Source of the DNA: Bacteroidaceae bacterium
GTDB lineage: Bacteria; Bacteroidota; Bacteroidia; Bacteroidales; Bacteroidaceae
Direction: 5' to 3'
Assembly (NCBI GenBank): GCA_017619585.1
Contig: JAFZSA010000005.1
Span: forward strand, 1 to 64,000
DNA: 64,000 nt
Shown here: in pieces, positions 1-9,443 of the stretch
Numbering within the stretch: position 1 is the stretch's first letter
Layout of the letters: every line of letters starts with the position of its first letter
Notes under the pieces: generated by a model
The model's database searches: none
What the model saw: the letters and a program-made list of their open reading frames with translations, nothing else
Told to the model about the DNA's origin: nothing
Translations under genes and position numbers: made by a program

Positions 1-15
1 AATGTCACCTTATTC

Positions 16-121
<106 letters not shown>

Positions 122-135
122 TTTTTTAGAAAGAA

Positions 136-173
136 AGCCTCTGCATCGAAAGATGCGGGGGCTTTTCTGTTTT
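136..173 (+). terminator. rRNA operon terminator
   Basis: A 12-bp stem (136-147 with 152-163, containing one T-G and other wobble pairs) closes a GAAA tetraloop and is followed by TTTCTGTTTT. It lies 15 nt after the 5S and so probably ends the rRNA operon. Confidence 0.85.
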
Positions 174-210
174 ATACAGCTTCCTGCTCTCCCACGGGTG
201 AGTGGGCGAC

Positions 211-251
211 TGAGGCCTTTAGAGTAGTGACTGAATGTCACTACGGCCTCA
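211..251 (+). other. two-tier stem-loop between the 5S copies
   Basis: TGAGGCC (211-217) pairs with GGCCTCA (245-251), and inside it GTAGTGAC (225-232) pairs with GTCACTAC (237-244). A smaller hairpin, GCGAAT-CCTC-ATTCGC, follows at 261-276. Neither is followed by a T run. Their role is unknown; they lie between the full 5S and the partial second copy of its tail. Confidence 0.5.
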
Positions 252-287
252 CAAAGGGGAGCGAATCCTCATTCGCGACGGAGGGTT

Positions 288-355
288 GTAGGTAGCCGCC
301 GTTTTTTAGAAAGAAGCCTCTGCATCGAAAGATGCGGGGGCTTTTCTGTTTTATA
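288..355 (+). repeat. second copy of the 5S 3' tail and its terminator
   Basis: This stretch repeats positions 108-176 with a single missing A: the last 13 bases of the 5S, the GTTTTTTAG spacer and the whole 12-bp terminator hairpin (315-342). The rest of the 5S is absent, so it is a partial duplication or the debris of a deleted second 5S gene. Its hairpin could still act as a second terminator before recJ. Confidence 0.85.
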
Positions 356-360
356 GCTAG

Positions 361-420
361 GTGTCCTAGGAAATCCTAGAATGACTTAGGCTGTCCTAGA
401 TAATCATAGGATATTCTAGG
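361..420. repeat. six-unit 10-bp repeat array (consensus NNNTCCTAGR)
   Basis: Six consecutive 10-bp units each end in a version of CCTAGG or CCTAGA (GTGTCCTAGG, AAATCCTAGA, ATGACTTAGG, CTGTCCTAGA, TAATCATAGG, ATATTCTAGG). The unit equals about one helical turn, so the CTAG centres face the same side of the DNA. It sits about 90 bp upstream of recJ. Function unknown. The rest of the 356-512 gap shows only a possible promoter. Confidence 0.75.
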
Positions 421-499
421 TAAACTCTCTAAAGGGGCGTTTTTGTTAAAAAATGACAATTAATGGGTGTTTATAGGGGAAAAGTGTGTTTTTTGTTGT

Positions 500-507
500 A
501 ACTTTAC
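500..507 (+). promoter_or_regulatory. possible -7 element for recJ
   Basis: TAACTTTA resembles the Bacteroidetes -7 consensus TAnnTTTG with the last base changed. It ends 5 nt before the proposed recJ ATG at 513, so the transcript would be nearly leaderless. Confidence 0.4.
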
Positions 508-512
508 ACCCT

Positions 513-2231
513 ATGAGCTATATTTGGGAATATAATGAACTTTCGGATGCTGACAAAAGCACGGCGTCAGCCCTAGCTAATAGCTTGGGAATCAATCCGG
601 TAATGGGTACTCTGCTGGTTAATAGAGGTATCCGTACAGAGGAGGATGCCCGTAAGTTCTTCCGTCCCCAATTGACCAATCTTCTGGACCCCTTCTTATT
701 TGAAGATATGCAGAAGGCTGTGGATCGTCTGAATGAGGCTTTAGGTAGAAAAGAACGTATTCTTGTTTATGGCGACTACGATGTGGATGGTTGTACAGCT
801 GTAGCTTTGGTTTACAGATTCCTGCAGCAGTACTACTCTAATATAGACTATTACATTCCCAGCAGAAATGAAGAAGGCTATGGCGTATCACGCCAAGGCG
901 TCAACTATGCCCATGAGACAGGAGTAGGTCTGGTTATTGTACTTGACTGCGGTATCAAGGCAGTTGAGGAAATTACCTATGCCAAAGAGTTGGGTATAGA
1001 CTTTATTATCTGTGACCATCATGTACCCGACCCAGTACTTCCTCCTGCAGTAGCTATACTGAATGCCAAGAAAGAGGACAGCACCTACCCATATAAGGAT
1101 TTATGCGGTTGTGGCGTAGGCTTTAAACTGATGCAGGGCTTTGCTATCAATAACGGCATTGAATTCTGTAATCTGATTCCCTTGCTTGATCTTTGTGCTA
1201 TAAGCATAGCATCTGACATCGTGCCCATTATGGGAGAGAATAGGATTCTGGCTTATCATGGTTTGCGCCAACTGAATCAGAACCCCAGCATAGGTGTGAA
1301 AGCTCTGATAGATATATGCGGCCTGACAGGCAAGGAATTGTCCTTGAATGATGTCATCTTTAAGATTGGTCCGCGTATCAACGCATCGGGTCGCATGCAG
1401 AATGGTAAGGAGGCAGTCTCTTTGTTGATAGAGAAGGATAGTAAGGTTGCTAAGGAAAAGGCTGCCACTATAAATGAATACAATGAGCAGCGTAAGGATC
1501 TGGATAAGACCATGACCGAGGAAGCTAACCATATTGTTGCTTCGCTTGACCATCAGCATGAACATAAGGCTATTGTTCTGTACAATGAAGAATGGCATAG
1601 AGGTGTGATAGGTATTGTTGCGTCCCGCCTTACAGAAATCTACTTCCGTCCCGCTGTTGTGCTTACCCGTACAGATGATATCGTCACTGGCTCTGCCCGT
1701 TCTGTTGCAGGCTTTGATGTATACAGCGCCATAGACAGTTGTAGGGATTTGCTGGAGAACTTCGGTGGTCATACCTATGCAGCAGGTTTGAGCCTTAAGG
1801 TGGAGAACGTGCCTGAATTCAAGCGCCGATTTGAGGAATATGTTGATAAATATATTCTGCCCGAGCAGACGAATGCTGTGCTGACCTATGAGGCAAAGAT
1901 CGACTTTAAGGATGTGAACTTCCGTTTCTATACCGACCTCAGACGTTTCAGTCCCTATGGTCCGGAGAATCCCAAGCCTATGTTCTGCACAGAGCAGGTT
2001 TATGATTATGGTACCAGTCGTGTTGTGGGTCGTGAGCAAGAGCATATCAAACTGGAGCTTGTGGACAGTAAGAGCAGTCGTGTTATGAACGGTATTGCTT
2101 TCGGACAGAGTTCTCAAGCCCGTTATATCAAGACCAAGCAAGCTTTTGACATTGTTTACTCACTTGAAGAAAACAGTCATAAGCATGGCGAGGTTCAACT
2201 ACAGATAGAGGACATCAAGCCTGCTCTGTAA
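513..2231 (+). CDS. recJ: single-stranded-DNA-specific exonuclease RecJ
   Basis: 572 residues. RecJ degrades single-stranded DNA 5' to 3' in recombination, mismatch and base-excision repair. The DHH phosphoesterase signature is complete: motif I GDYDVDG near residue 87, the CDHH motif near 167, the ARINASGRM-like INASGRM near 289, and the DHHA1 motif GGHTYAAG near 427. The frame is open from a GTG at 486, but that start would lie upstream of the possible -7 element at 500-507; MSYIWEY at 513 matches usual RecJ N-termini better. A RecQ-family helicase follows after 14 nt, so the pair is probably one operon that unwinds and resects DNA ends together. Confidence 0.95.
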   Translation: MSYIWEYNELSDADKSTASALANSLGINPVMGTLLVNRGIRTEEDARKFFRPQLTNLLDPFLFEDMQKAVDRLNEALGRKERILVYGDYDVDGCTAVALVYRFLQQYYSNIDYYIPSRNEEGYGVSRQGVNYAHETGVGLVIVLDCGIKAVEEITYAKELGIDFIICDHHVPDPVLPPAVAILNAKKEDSTYPYKDLCGCGVGFKLMQGFAINNGIEFCNLIPLLDLCAISIASDIVPIMGENRILAYHGLRQLNQNPSIGVKALIDICGLTGKELSLNDVIFKIGPRINASGRMQNGKEAVSLLIEKDSKVAKEKAATINEYNEQRKDLDKTMTEEANHIVASLDHQHEHKAIVLYNEEWHRGVIGIVASRLTEIYFRPAVVLTRTDDIVTGSARSVAGFDVYSAIDSCRDLLENFGGHTYAAGLSLKVENVPEFKRRFEEYVDKYILPEQTNAVLTYEAKIDFKDVNFRFYTDLRRFSPYGPENPKPMFCTEQVYDYGTSRVVGREQEHIKLELVDSKSSRVMNGIAFGQSSQARYIKTKQAFDIVYSLEENSHKHGEVQLQIEDIKPAL

Positions 2232-2245
2232 GAGAGGAGAAGAAG

Positions 2246-4144
2246 ATGGATACCTATCTCTCCATTCTGAAACAATACTGGGGATATGATGATTTCCGCG
2301 GTATTCAGCGCGATATTATAGAAAGTATTGGCAGCGGGCGCGATACCCTTGGTCTTATGCCAACTGGTGGTGGTAAGAGTATTACCTTTCAGGTTCCTGC
2401 TCTTGCCAGACCTGGCATGTGCCTGGTGATAACCCCTTTGATTGCTTTGATGAAGGACCAGGTCGAGGCGCTGAACAGTAGGGGCATTAAGGCAGCATGT
2501 ATTCATTCCGCTCTTTCACACGAACAGATGTTGGTGATTCTGGAGAATTGTGTCTTCAATGCCTACAAATTCCTTTACATCTCGCCCGAACGATTAGGGT
2601 CGGAACTTTTCCTGAGGAAATTAGGGCATATGAGGATTAGCTTCATAACCGTTGACGAGGCACATTGTATTTGTCAGTGGGGTTATGACTTCCGACCCTC
2701 ATATTTGCAGATAGCTAATGTCAGGAAGGTGAAACCAAATTGCCCTATTTTGGCTCTTACTGCCACCGCAACGCCAGAGGTAACGAAAGATATACAGAAG
2801 AATCTGAACTTCAAGGAAGAGAATGTCTTCCGTATGAGTTTCTATCGTCCTAATCTGGCCTATAAGGTATTGCATGCTGATGCTACTATGTTGGGTTTAC
2901 TTCAGTTGCTGAACGAATACGAGGGTTCCTGTATTGTATATACCCGTAACAGACAGAGGTGTGGCGATTTGGCAAAGCAGTTGATGGAATACGGCTATAC
3001 AGCAACCTATTACCACGCAGGATTGAAGGCAGGCGAAAAAGATGAGAGGCAGAATGCCTGGCTGAGGGGTGATTGTAGGATTATGGTAGCTACCAATGCC
3101 TTTGGTATGGGTATTGATAAACCGGATGTGAGGCTGGTAGTACACGTGGATCTTCCCGACTCCATAGAAGAATACTTTCAAGAGGCAGGGCGTGCAGGAA
3201 GAGACGGTAAGCCTGCCAGTTCTGTCATTGTTATGGACGGCAAGGAACTGGAACTTTCTAAGCGTCGTGTCAAGCAGCATTTCCCTGAATTGGATTTTGT
3301 GAGAAAGGTATACGAGGATATCTGTTGTTTTCTGCAATTGGCTGTAGGCGATGGCATGAATGTGACGCGTGAGTTCAATATGGAGCGTTTCTGCGTTGCC
3401 TTCCATTATCATCCGCTGATGCTGACGAGTGCCCTTGATATCCTTGATAAGGCAGGTTATATTGAATACCGCGATGCGGAGGAGGGAACAAGCCGTCTGC
3501 GTATTGATGCTACAAGGAATCAGTTGTTTAGTGCTCTTGACAGTCAGGGCGAACAGATTATCCTGGCTATGCTAAGGCGTTATGGCGGCATTTTCGTCGA
3601 CTTTGTTTACATAGACGAGGATATGATAAGTCGTGATGCCGGTTTGACGATGGATATCATATATCAGGATCTGAAGGAGTTGGCTCGCAGGGGATTAGTG
3701 AGCTATATACCCCGCAAGCATATTCCCCTGATAACCTTCCGGCAGCGTCGTGTGATGACGGAGGAACTGGAGTTTCCCTATGGTGTTTATGCTATGCGCA
3801 AGGAAGCCTATGTGTATAGGTTGAATGCTATGCGAGCTTATTGCGTGAATACAGAGGAGTGCCGTAGCCGTTTATTGCTTCGATATTTTGGCGAAACAAA
3901 AACGCACCGTTGTGGTATCTGTGATGTCTGTGAGTTGGAGGATACGACAGGTATTACCGAGGCCGAGTATCTGCAGATAAGGGAACGAATTCTAAGCCAA
4001 CTGCTGAATGGTCCCGTCAAAGCTTCTGAATTGGATATAAAAGGAATCCGCCCGCACAGTCTTACTTGGGCATTGGATTACATGCGTGCCAAGGAAGAAC
4101 TGGTGGCGGACGGACCTTTTATCAGATTAGCCTCTAAAGATTAG
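2246..4144 (+). CDS. RecQ-family ATP-dependent DNA helicase (no HRDC)
   Basis: 632 residues. Helicase motifs seen: Walker A MPTGGGKS (residues 38-45), DEAH (137-140), and motif VI QEAGRAGRDG near 310. A RecQ zinc-binding region with CGICDVC lies near 551, followed by a winged-helix-like end. No HRDC domain is visible, unlike the second RecQ at 37362-39533. The purine-rich leader AGAGGAGAAGAAG precedes the ATG. It follows recJ by 14 nt, and RecQ unwinding would feed RecJ. Its last 4 nt overlap the stop of the convergent peptidase gene. Confidence 0.93.
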   Translation: MDTYLSILKQYWGYDDFRGIQRDIIESIGSGRDTLGLMPTGGGKSITFQVPALARPGMCLVITPLIALMKDQVEALNSRGIKAACIHSALSHEQMLVILENCVFNAYKFLYISPERLGSELFLRKLGHMRISFITVDEAHCICQWGYDFRPSYLQIANVRKVKPNCPILALTATATPEVTKDIQKNLNFKEENVFRMSFYRPNLAYKVLHADATMLGLLQLLNEYEGSCIVYTRNRQRCGDLAKQLMEYGYTATYYHAGLKAGEKDERQNAWLRGDCRIMVATNAFGMGIDKPDVRLVVHVDLPDSIEEYFQEAGRAGRDGKPASSVIVMDGKELELSKRRVKQHFPELDFVRKVYEDICCFLQLAVGDGMNVTREFNMERFCVAFHYHPLMLTSALDILDKAGYIEYRDAEEGTSRLRIDATRNQLFSALDSQGEQIILAMLRRYGGIFVDFVYIDEDMISRDAGLTMDIIYQDLKELARRGLVSYIPRKHIPLITFRQRRVMTEELEFPYGVYAMRKEAYVYRLNAMRAYCVNTEECRSRLLLRYFGETKTHRCGICDVCELEDTTGITEAEYLQIRERILSQLLNGPVKASELDIKGIRPHSLTWALDYMRAKEELVADGPFIRLASKD

Positions 4145-5364
4145 ATGCCAAGTTTTGCGCGGATGTCAGCAGGAATTGCGTTCTTGTTGATAACGATGTT
4201 CATGGTCTTGTAGGCAGCGTAAGCCTGGCTTACATACCAGAATCCCTTGAATGGACCGCTCTCACCCCAAGAGTTCTTCATCATAAAGTACTCCTTGCCA
4301 TACTGATCCTTGGCAAGACCGTAGATCTGCATGCCGTGGTCATCTGTTGTTTCCCAGTTGTCATAAGCCTCCTGACGCATTTCCTGAGTGATGGTCTTCT
4401 CAGCATTGGCGCTCACAATCTCAACCTTCTCAGAGGTCTTCTCTCCTGTCCAACGAGCCTGGTCGCTACCTACACCGGCCTTGAATTTAGTGTCGGGTAC
4501 CATAGCTACGCTCTTGTTCTTGCCGCTACGACGACTGAAACCATCCTCGCTAACGTCGGCACCCCATGCAAAGGTCCAGCCGTTCTTTACTGCCTCGTAC
4601 ATTACGCGATTCAGTTCTTCCATAGGCAGGTTGTAGCTGCTTGCCCAGCGCCAGTTGTCCTCAATTTCAAGGATGAATGAACTGTAGAAGGGATGATGTG
4701 TATAGCTGGTCAGGCTGACATAGTCGTTGGGATCCAATGTAAGGTAATCCTTTACAAAAGACTGGGGTGTGTAACGCTTGCCCTTGTACTCGAACTCTGT
4801 GGGGCACTTGCCAAAGTAGCCGTCAAGCATGGCCTGCAGGGCAGACTTCCAAGCCTTGGGGTAGATCTTCTTAGCATTACCCTTTGAGATAGCCTTCAGG
4901 TAAGCTTCCATTGGAGGGAAAAGGCCACCGAAGTTGAAGAGAGAATCTCCGTACTCTGTGATGGGGTAAGGCATGATACCCTCGGGGATAAGACCGTAGT
5001 GCTCCATGCAGTAGAGGGCATCTTCGAAAGAACCGCCCTGGCTGAAACTTGCGTCTCCGTGAGTGCGGACATGCTTGTCGGCACGGTCAACGTATGTCTT
5101 GCTGATAAGGAAAGACTCGCACAGGTCGAGGTCGTCCTTCATTTCGGGATGCTTCTTGATAGCCTCGCTCTCCAGGAAAGCCAGAGATGAGTAGCTCCAG
5201 CAAGTACCGCTGCTGTTCTGGTTCTTGATGCTTGTTACGGGGTTAGCAATAATGGTTGTGAAGATAAGGCTGTCTTTGTCGGCCTCCTTCTTCTTGCTCT
5301 TGTCTTTTGCTCCGGCGGGCATTATGGTCAGTGCAGCCAAAGCGATAAGGAAAATTTTCTTCAT
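4141..5364 (-). CDS. secreted C1-family cysteine peptidase (bleomycin hydrolase/PepC-like)
   Basis: 407 residues. An N-terminal signal peptide (MKKIFLIALAALTIMPAGA) is followed by a Lys-rich linker. The papain-like triad is present: Cys55 in SSGTCWSYSS, His343 in DDHGMQIYG and Asn364 in MKNSWGESG. The spacing and the long insert between Cys and His fit the C1B (bleomycin hydrolase) group. With a signal peptide it should act in the periplasm or outside the cell, as an aminopeptidase by family analogy. It follows pepP by 16 nt on the same strand, so the two may form a peptide-degrading operon. Confidence 0.9.
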   Translation of the reverse strand: MKKIFLIALAALTIMPAGAKDKSKKKEADKDSLIFTTIIANPVTSIKNQNSSGTCWSYSSLAFLESEAIKKHPEMKDDLDLCESFLISKTYVDRADKHVRTHGDASFSQGGSFEDALYCMEHYGLIPEGIMPYPITEYGDSLFNFGGLFPPMEAYLKAISKGNAKKIYPKAWKSALQAMLDGYFGKCPTEFEYKGKRYTPQSFVKDYLTLDPNDYVSLTSYTHHPFYSSFILEIEDNWRWASSYNLPMEELNRVMYEAVKNGWTFAWGADVSEDGFSRRSGKNKSVAMVPDTKFKAGVGSDQARWTGEKTSEKVEIVSANAEKTITQEMRQEAYDNWETTDDHGMQIYGLAKDQYGKEYFMMKNSWGESGPFKGFWYVSQAYAAYKTMNIVINKNAIPADIRAKLGI

Positions 5365-5380
5365 AAATATAAAATGTTTG

Positions 5381-6778
5381 TTATTTGTTGATAAACTCTT
5401 CTACATCATTAATGTGATAGGGGATACGATCCTTGCCCAGATAGCGACAGCCGTCTGCGGTGATAAGGATATCGTCCTCTATGCGGATGCCTCCAAAGTC
5501 CTTGTAGGTCTCCAATAGGTCGAAGTTCAGGAACTCGGCACAATGCCCGCTGGCCTTCCAGTCGTCTATGAGGGCGGGAATGAAGTAAATACCCGGCTCG
5601 TCGGTCATCACGAAGCCTTCCTGCAGACGACGTCCGCAACGCAGGCAGTTGGTTCCGAACTGTTCCAGATTGGGCTGAACCTCATCATCGAAACCTACGT
5701 AGGTCTGACCCAGTCCTTCCATGTCGTGTACATCCATACCCATCATGTGGCCCAGTCCGTGAGGCATGAACATGGCATGTGCTCCGGCACGTACGGCCTC
5801 TTCTGTATCGCCCTTCGTCAGACCCAGTTCCTTCAGCTTGTCGGTCATCAGACGGCAAACACCAAAGTGAACGTCCCACCATTTAACACCTGGTGCTGCA
5901 AGGGTGAGGGCATAGTCATGACATTGCTCCACAATGCTGTAAATCTCCTTCTGGCGCTGGGTAAAGCGTCCGCTGATGGGAGTGGTACGTGTATTGTCGC
6001 TGCAGTAGTTCTCGTTGGTCTCGGCTCCTGCATCGCAGAGTAGCAGACGTCCTGCTTCCAAGGGGCGTGGACTGGGATATCCGTGCATAATCTCGCCGTG
6101 CATGCTCACAATGCTCTGGAAGGATACCATACAGCCTTTGCTGCTGGCAATACCGCTGATACGTCCTGCTATCTCCTGTTCTGAGATACCTGGGCGGCAC
6201 ATCTTCATAGCTGTGGTGTGCATCTCGTAGCCTATAGCGCAGGCACGTTCTATCTCGGCAATCTCCTCAGGTGTCTTAACGGCACGCTGGTTCACAACGG
6301 CCATAATCAGCTTTACCGAGGCCTGAGCCCGTTGCTGACTGGGGTGAATGCCCAGGATGTCCATTAGTTGGATCATCAGGTCGTGACGGTAGGGAGGCAG
6401 GAAGTGGATGGTGCGTCCCTCGTTCTTTGCCTTCTTCAGGTATTCAGCCATCTGAGCCATCGTAAGTGTGTTGGCTACACCGCTCTGAGCGGCCATGTCG
6501 GCAACGCTATCTACGCTGCCAAACCATACAATGTCCTCGATGTCTATGTCGTTACCTACCAGATATTCACGATTGTTGTCTATGTCTATGATACCGGCCA
6601 GGCCTTCGCGGTGCTGACCGAAGTAGTACAGGAACGAGCTGTCCTGACGGAATCTGTATGCGTTAGAGGGATAGTTGGCAGGTGAATCGTTGTTGCCTGT
6701 CAGCAGAATAATGCCAGAGCCTACTTGCTCTTTCAATACAGCGCGGCGCTGTACGTATGTCTGTTTTCCGAATAGCAT
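5381..6778 (-). CDS. pepP: Xaa-Pro aminopeptidase (M24B, aminopeptidase P)
   Basis: 465 residues. It removes N-terminal residues before proline. An AMP_N domain covers about residues 1-135 and the pita-bread M24 fold the rest. Metal ligands are visible: Asp in LLCDAGAET and SDNTRT, His in PHGLGHMMGMDVHD, Glu in TDEPGIYF and Glu in GIRIEDDIL. No signal peptide is seen, so it is likely cytoplasmic. It lies upstream of the C1 peptidase, with 76 nt of AATTCAT-type repeats separating it from the next gene upstream. Confidence 0.94.
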   Translation of the reverse strand: MLFGKQTYVQRRAVLKEQVGSGIILLTGNNDSPANYPSNAYRFRQDSSFLYYFGQHREGLAGIIDIDNNREYLVGNDIDIEDIVWFGSVDSVADMAAQSGVANTLTMAQMAEYLKKAKNEGRTIHFLPPYRHDLMIQLMDILGIHPSQQRAQASVKLIMAVVNQRAVKTPEEIAEIERACAIGYEMHTTAMKMCRPGISEQEIAGRISGIASSKGCMVSFQSIVSMHGEIMHGYPSPRPLEAGRLLLCDAGAETNENYCSDNTRTTPISGRFTQRQKEIYSIVEQCHDYALTLAAPGVKWWDVHFGVCRLMTDKLKELGLTKGDTEEAVRAGAHAMFMPHGLGHMMGMDVHDMEGLGQTYVGFDDEVQPNLEQFGTNCLRCGRRLQEGFVMTDEPGIYFIPALIDDWKASGHCAEFLNFDLLETYKDFGGIRIEDDILITADGCRYLGKDRIPYHINDVEEFINK

Positions 6779-6795
6779 TTTTCTTTTAATTGAGA

Positions 6796-6846
6796 AATGA
6801 GAATTTAACTATGAATTATGAATTGTGAATTATGAATTATGAATTA
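6796..6846. repeat. AATTCAT/ATGAATT simple repeat
   Basis: Short degenerate ATGAATT/ATGAATTATG units in tandem. The same motif recurs at 8041-8180, 11408-11442, 25049-25083, 43160-43190, 53822-53850 and 53935-53960. Confidence 0.7.
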
Positions 6847-6854
6847 CACAAGGA

Positions 6855-8021
6855 TTACCATCCTGTCTCACTCCATCCTGCATCCTTGTACCACTGGTAG
6901 TCTCTCAAGTCTTTGTTCTTGATTTCGCCCTCAGTTCCTTCTTGGGGGATGTACATTGTGATACCGCCAAAGTGGTCTTGGTCGTATATGTTGGGGTTGC
7001 TACAGTGCCCGGCAGTCCATATGCCTATGTTGTATTCGCGTATTGGTACTGCTTTCTTGAATGCCTCAGCCCAGTTGTTGTAGTCGTCCTCGGAAAGAAT
7101 CTTATGCATGGCAGAGTTCATATCGTAGCAGTACGTATAGGAACTGAATTCCGAAGAATATTTCTGGATCTCCTGTGTCATGTTGCTTTCTAAGGTCCGA
7201 CGGTTGGCAAAGGTGTTCTCTATGTGTTGTCTGGTGCTGTTGACCAGGTTTGTCAACTGGCTGCAATCAACAGCAGAGAGTAGAGTTCCCTTATAGTCGA
7301 CCCCGTTATAGGAAAGGGGGTAGTATCCGTCATATCCGCTTACTATGCCTTGTACATTCCCTGTGCATAAATCCTTTTCTATAATATGGTAGGGGGCACC
7401 TGGGTTGGGAATCTCGGCAGGAGAGCCTATAATCCAGTCGGCTTGATTGCGCAGCTCGTATGCCACTTCTATGCTTTGCATGAAGCAAACATCAAAGAAG
7501 ATATAGCTCAGATGCGGTAATTGTTCCAAAACACCTTTTAAGGTGGGAATGTTCAGGTAATTGATTGAAGGGGAATTGTCCGGTCCTAAAGCTCTACGTT
7601 GTTTCATTACCATCCCAGAGCCGTGGGCACCGAAGGTCAGTCCGTACTTCCTGGCAGGGAAGTTCTGGATGATATCCCTCAGGTTAGTCAGTAGTGTTAA
7701 GGAGTCTGTACAGTCTTGTTCCTCCTTGAATTCCTTCCATAATTTCAAACCGTTCTTGGCATCCAGCTGATAGATTGCGGGCTTTGAACTTGCCTTGTCA
7801 ACGTATATGACAATCCTGCTGTTAGCCGGAATGTTATCTTTTCCTTTGACCAACTCGGCTATGTCATCTTCTGCCCATGAAGTCAAGTTGTTGTCGCCCA
7901 TCCAGTATATGATAGCGACGCTTTCTTCGGGCTCATCGGGAATTTCTATGCTGTCAGTACAGGCAGAGAAGGCCAAGACTGTCCATATAAATATAATAAG
8001 GTGTGTAAATCTCGCTTTCAT
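6855..8021 (-). CDS. clostripain-family (C11) cysteine peptidase, lipoprotein
   Basis: 388 residues. A signal sequence ends in the lipobox FSAC (Cys21), so it is probably lipid-anchored. The caspase-like C11 dyad is present: His133 in TFGAHGSGM and Cys179 in FFDVCFMQS. Clostripain-type enzymes cleave after Arg or Lys; secreted members occur widely in gut Bacteroidales. A -7 element TATCTTTG lies 5 nt upstream of the ATG, which implies an almost leaderless message. Substrate unknown. Confidence 0.9.
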   Translation of the reverse strand: MKARFTHLIIFIWTVLAFSACTDSIEIPDEPEESVAIIYWMGDNNLTSWAEDDIAELVKGKDNIPANSRIVIYVDKASSKPAIYQLDAKNGLKLWKEFKEEQDCTDSLTLLTNLRDIIQNFPARKYGLTFGAHGSGMVMKQRRALGPDNSPSINYLNIPTLKGVLEQLPHLSYIFFDVCFMQSIEVAYELRNQADWIIGSPAEIPNPGAPYHIIEKDLCTGNVQGIVSGYDGYYPLSYNGVDYKGTLLSAVDCSQLTNLVNSTRQHIENTFANRRTLESNMTQEIQKYSSEFSSYTYCYDMNSAMHKILSEDDYNNWAEAFKKAVPIREYNIGIWTAGHCSNPNIYDQDHFGGITMYIPQEGTEGEIKNKDLRDYQWYKDAGWSETGW

Positions 8022-8026
8022 GGGCG

Positions 8027-8034
8027 CAAAGATA
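8027..8034 (-). promoter_or_regulatory. -7 promoter element of the C11 peptidase gene
   Basis: TATCTTTG on the minus strand matches TAnnTTTG exactly. Only 5 nt separate it from the ATG at 8021. Confidence 0.65.
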
Positions 8035-8040
8035 GCTATT

Positions 8041-8220
8041 TTAATTCACAAATCATAATCTTATGCCAATTCATAGTTCATAATTCATGGTTCACAGTTC
8101 ATAATTCACATATTTTAATTAAAATCCCAATGTTCAGTTTTCAATTCGTAATTCATAAGTCATAATTTATAATATTGGACAAATTCTTCATTCTTCACTC
8201 TTCATTCTTCATTTTGCACA
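8041..8220. repeat. repeat-filled intergenic region
   Basis: The 232-bp gap between the divergent C11 peptidase and histidine kinase genes is almost all degenerate AATTCATAATTCA-type units, then TTCTTCATTCTTCACTCTTCATTC at about 8186-8212. No gene is seen. Confidence 0.6.
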
Positions 8221-8253
8221 ATAAGATGGTAATTCTATTCGTTATTATAGCGT

Positions 8254-9411
8254 ATGCAGTGGATAAACAGGATTCGTCAGGTTAAGATTCTGCTGGTGAT
8301 TGCCGCAATTGTTCTGAGTGTGGCATCGCTGGTGGTATCCAATTTTCTGGTGCGTGACCTCAAACAGGAAGAACACCGGAAGATGGAGATATGGGCTGAA
8401 GCTATGCGCAGCCTGAACAATGCAGATGAGAATACTGACCTGACCCTTGTATGGACGGTTCTGAACAGCAACAACACCATTCCCGTTGTGGTCTTGAGTA
8501 GTGATGGTAATGTTCAGGACTATCGTAACATTCCTCTTTCTGACCGTGAACGTCAGACCGAGATGGAGGTGGTGAAGGCCAAGTCGCAACGCATGCGACA
8601 GTCTGGAAGGGTGGTGCGCATCAACCTCTCGTCCACAGACTACATGGAAATCTGTTACGATGATAGCCTTATTCTCAGGCGTCTGGCTTGGTGGCCTTAT
8701 GTCCAGTTGGGCGTCGTCATGATATTTGTGGTGGTAGCCATCTTTGCCCTCCTCAGTAGTAAGAAAGCCGAGCAGAACAAGGTATGGGTAGGTCTCAGTA
8801 AGGAGACGGCTCATCAGTTGGGGACGCCTATCAGCAGTCTGATGGCCTGGCACGAGGTGTTGCGTGAGACTTATCCTGATGACGAGCTGTTGCCTGAAAT
8901 GGGAAAGGATGTGCAACGTTTGCAGCGTATTGCCGAGCGTTTCAGCAAGATAGGCTCGCAGCCGGAGCCCAAGCCCGAGAGTCTGAATGATGTAGTTGAG
9001 CAGGTGGTTCAGTATATCAACCGTCGTACCAGCAACCGTGTAAGCATGACCTGCCAGTTGCCCCAGACACCGCTTATTGTCAATATCTGTGCTCCGCTGT
9101 TTGAGTGGGTGATTGAGAACCTGTGCAAGAATGCCATTGATGCTATGGACGGTAGCGGTAGTATCACCTTGGTAGCAAGGGAGGAGTCCAACTGTTTTTC
9201 TGTGGAAATAACGGATACGGGCAAGGGTATTCCCAAGAATCATTTCAAGACTGTTTTTACCCCGGGTTTCACTACCAAGAAACGTGGCTGGGGACTGGGA
9301 CTTTCCTTGGCGAAAAGAATTGTTGAAGAATATCATAACGGGCGCATTTTTGTTAAAAATTCCGAGATAGGAAAAGGCACAACGTTCCGTATTGAACTCA
9401 AAAAGCACTAA
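8254..9411 (+). CDS. orphan membrane sensor histidine kinase
   Basis: 385 residues. Two transmembrane segments (about 11-32 and 148-168) flank a periplasmic sensor of about 115 residues. A short HisKA region follows with the phospho-acceptor His187 in SKETAHQLGTPISSL. The HATPase_c domain has the N box ENLCKNAIDAMD, the G1 box DTGKGIP and the G2 box GWGLGLSLAKRI. No response regulator is adjacent, so its partner must be elsewhere. The signal is unknown. Confidence 0.93.
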   Translation: MQWINRIRQVKILLVIAAIVLSVASLVVSNFLVRDLKQEEHRKMEIWAEAMRSLNNADENTDLTLVWTVLNSNNTIPVVVLSSDGNVQDYRNIPLSDRERQTEMEVVKAKSQRMRQSGRVVRINLSSTDYMEICYDDSLILRRLAWWPYVQLGVVMIFVVVAIFALLSSKKAEQNKVWVGLSKETAHQLGTPISSLMAWHEVLRETYPDDELLPEMGKDVQRLQRIAERFSKIGSQPEPKPESLNDVVEQVVQYINRRTSNRVSMTCQLPQTPLIVNICAPLFEWVIENLCKNAIDAMDGSGSITLVAREESNCFSVEITDTGKGIPKNHFKTVFTPGFTTKKRGWGLGLSLAKRIVEEYHNGRIFVKNSEIGKGTTFRIELKKH

Positions 9412-9443
9412 TTCACTATTTTTATGATGAATTTCTTGCGTCG

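Noticed and set aside
1101..2141. 346-codon open frame on the minus strand opposite recJ
   Set aside because: It is antisense to the conserved RecJ sequence, has no promoter or recognised domain, and its residue makeup is that of a mirror frame.
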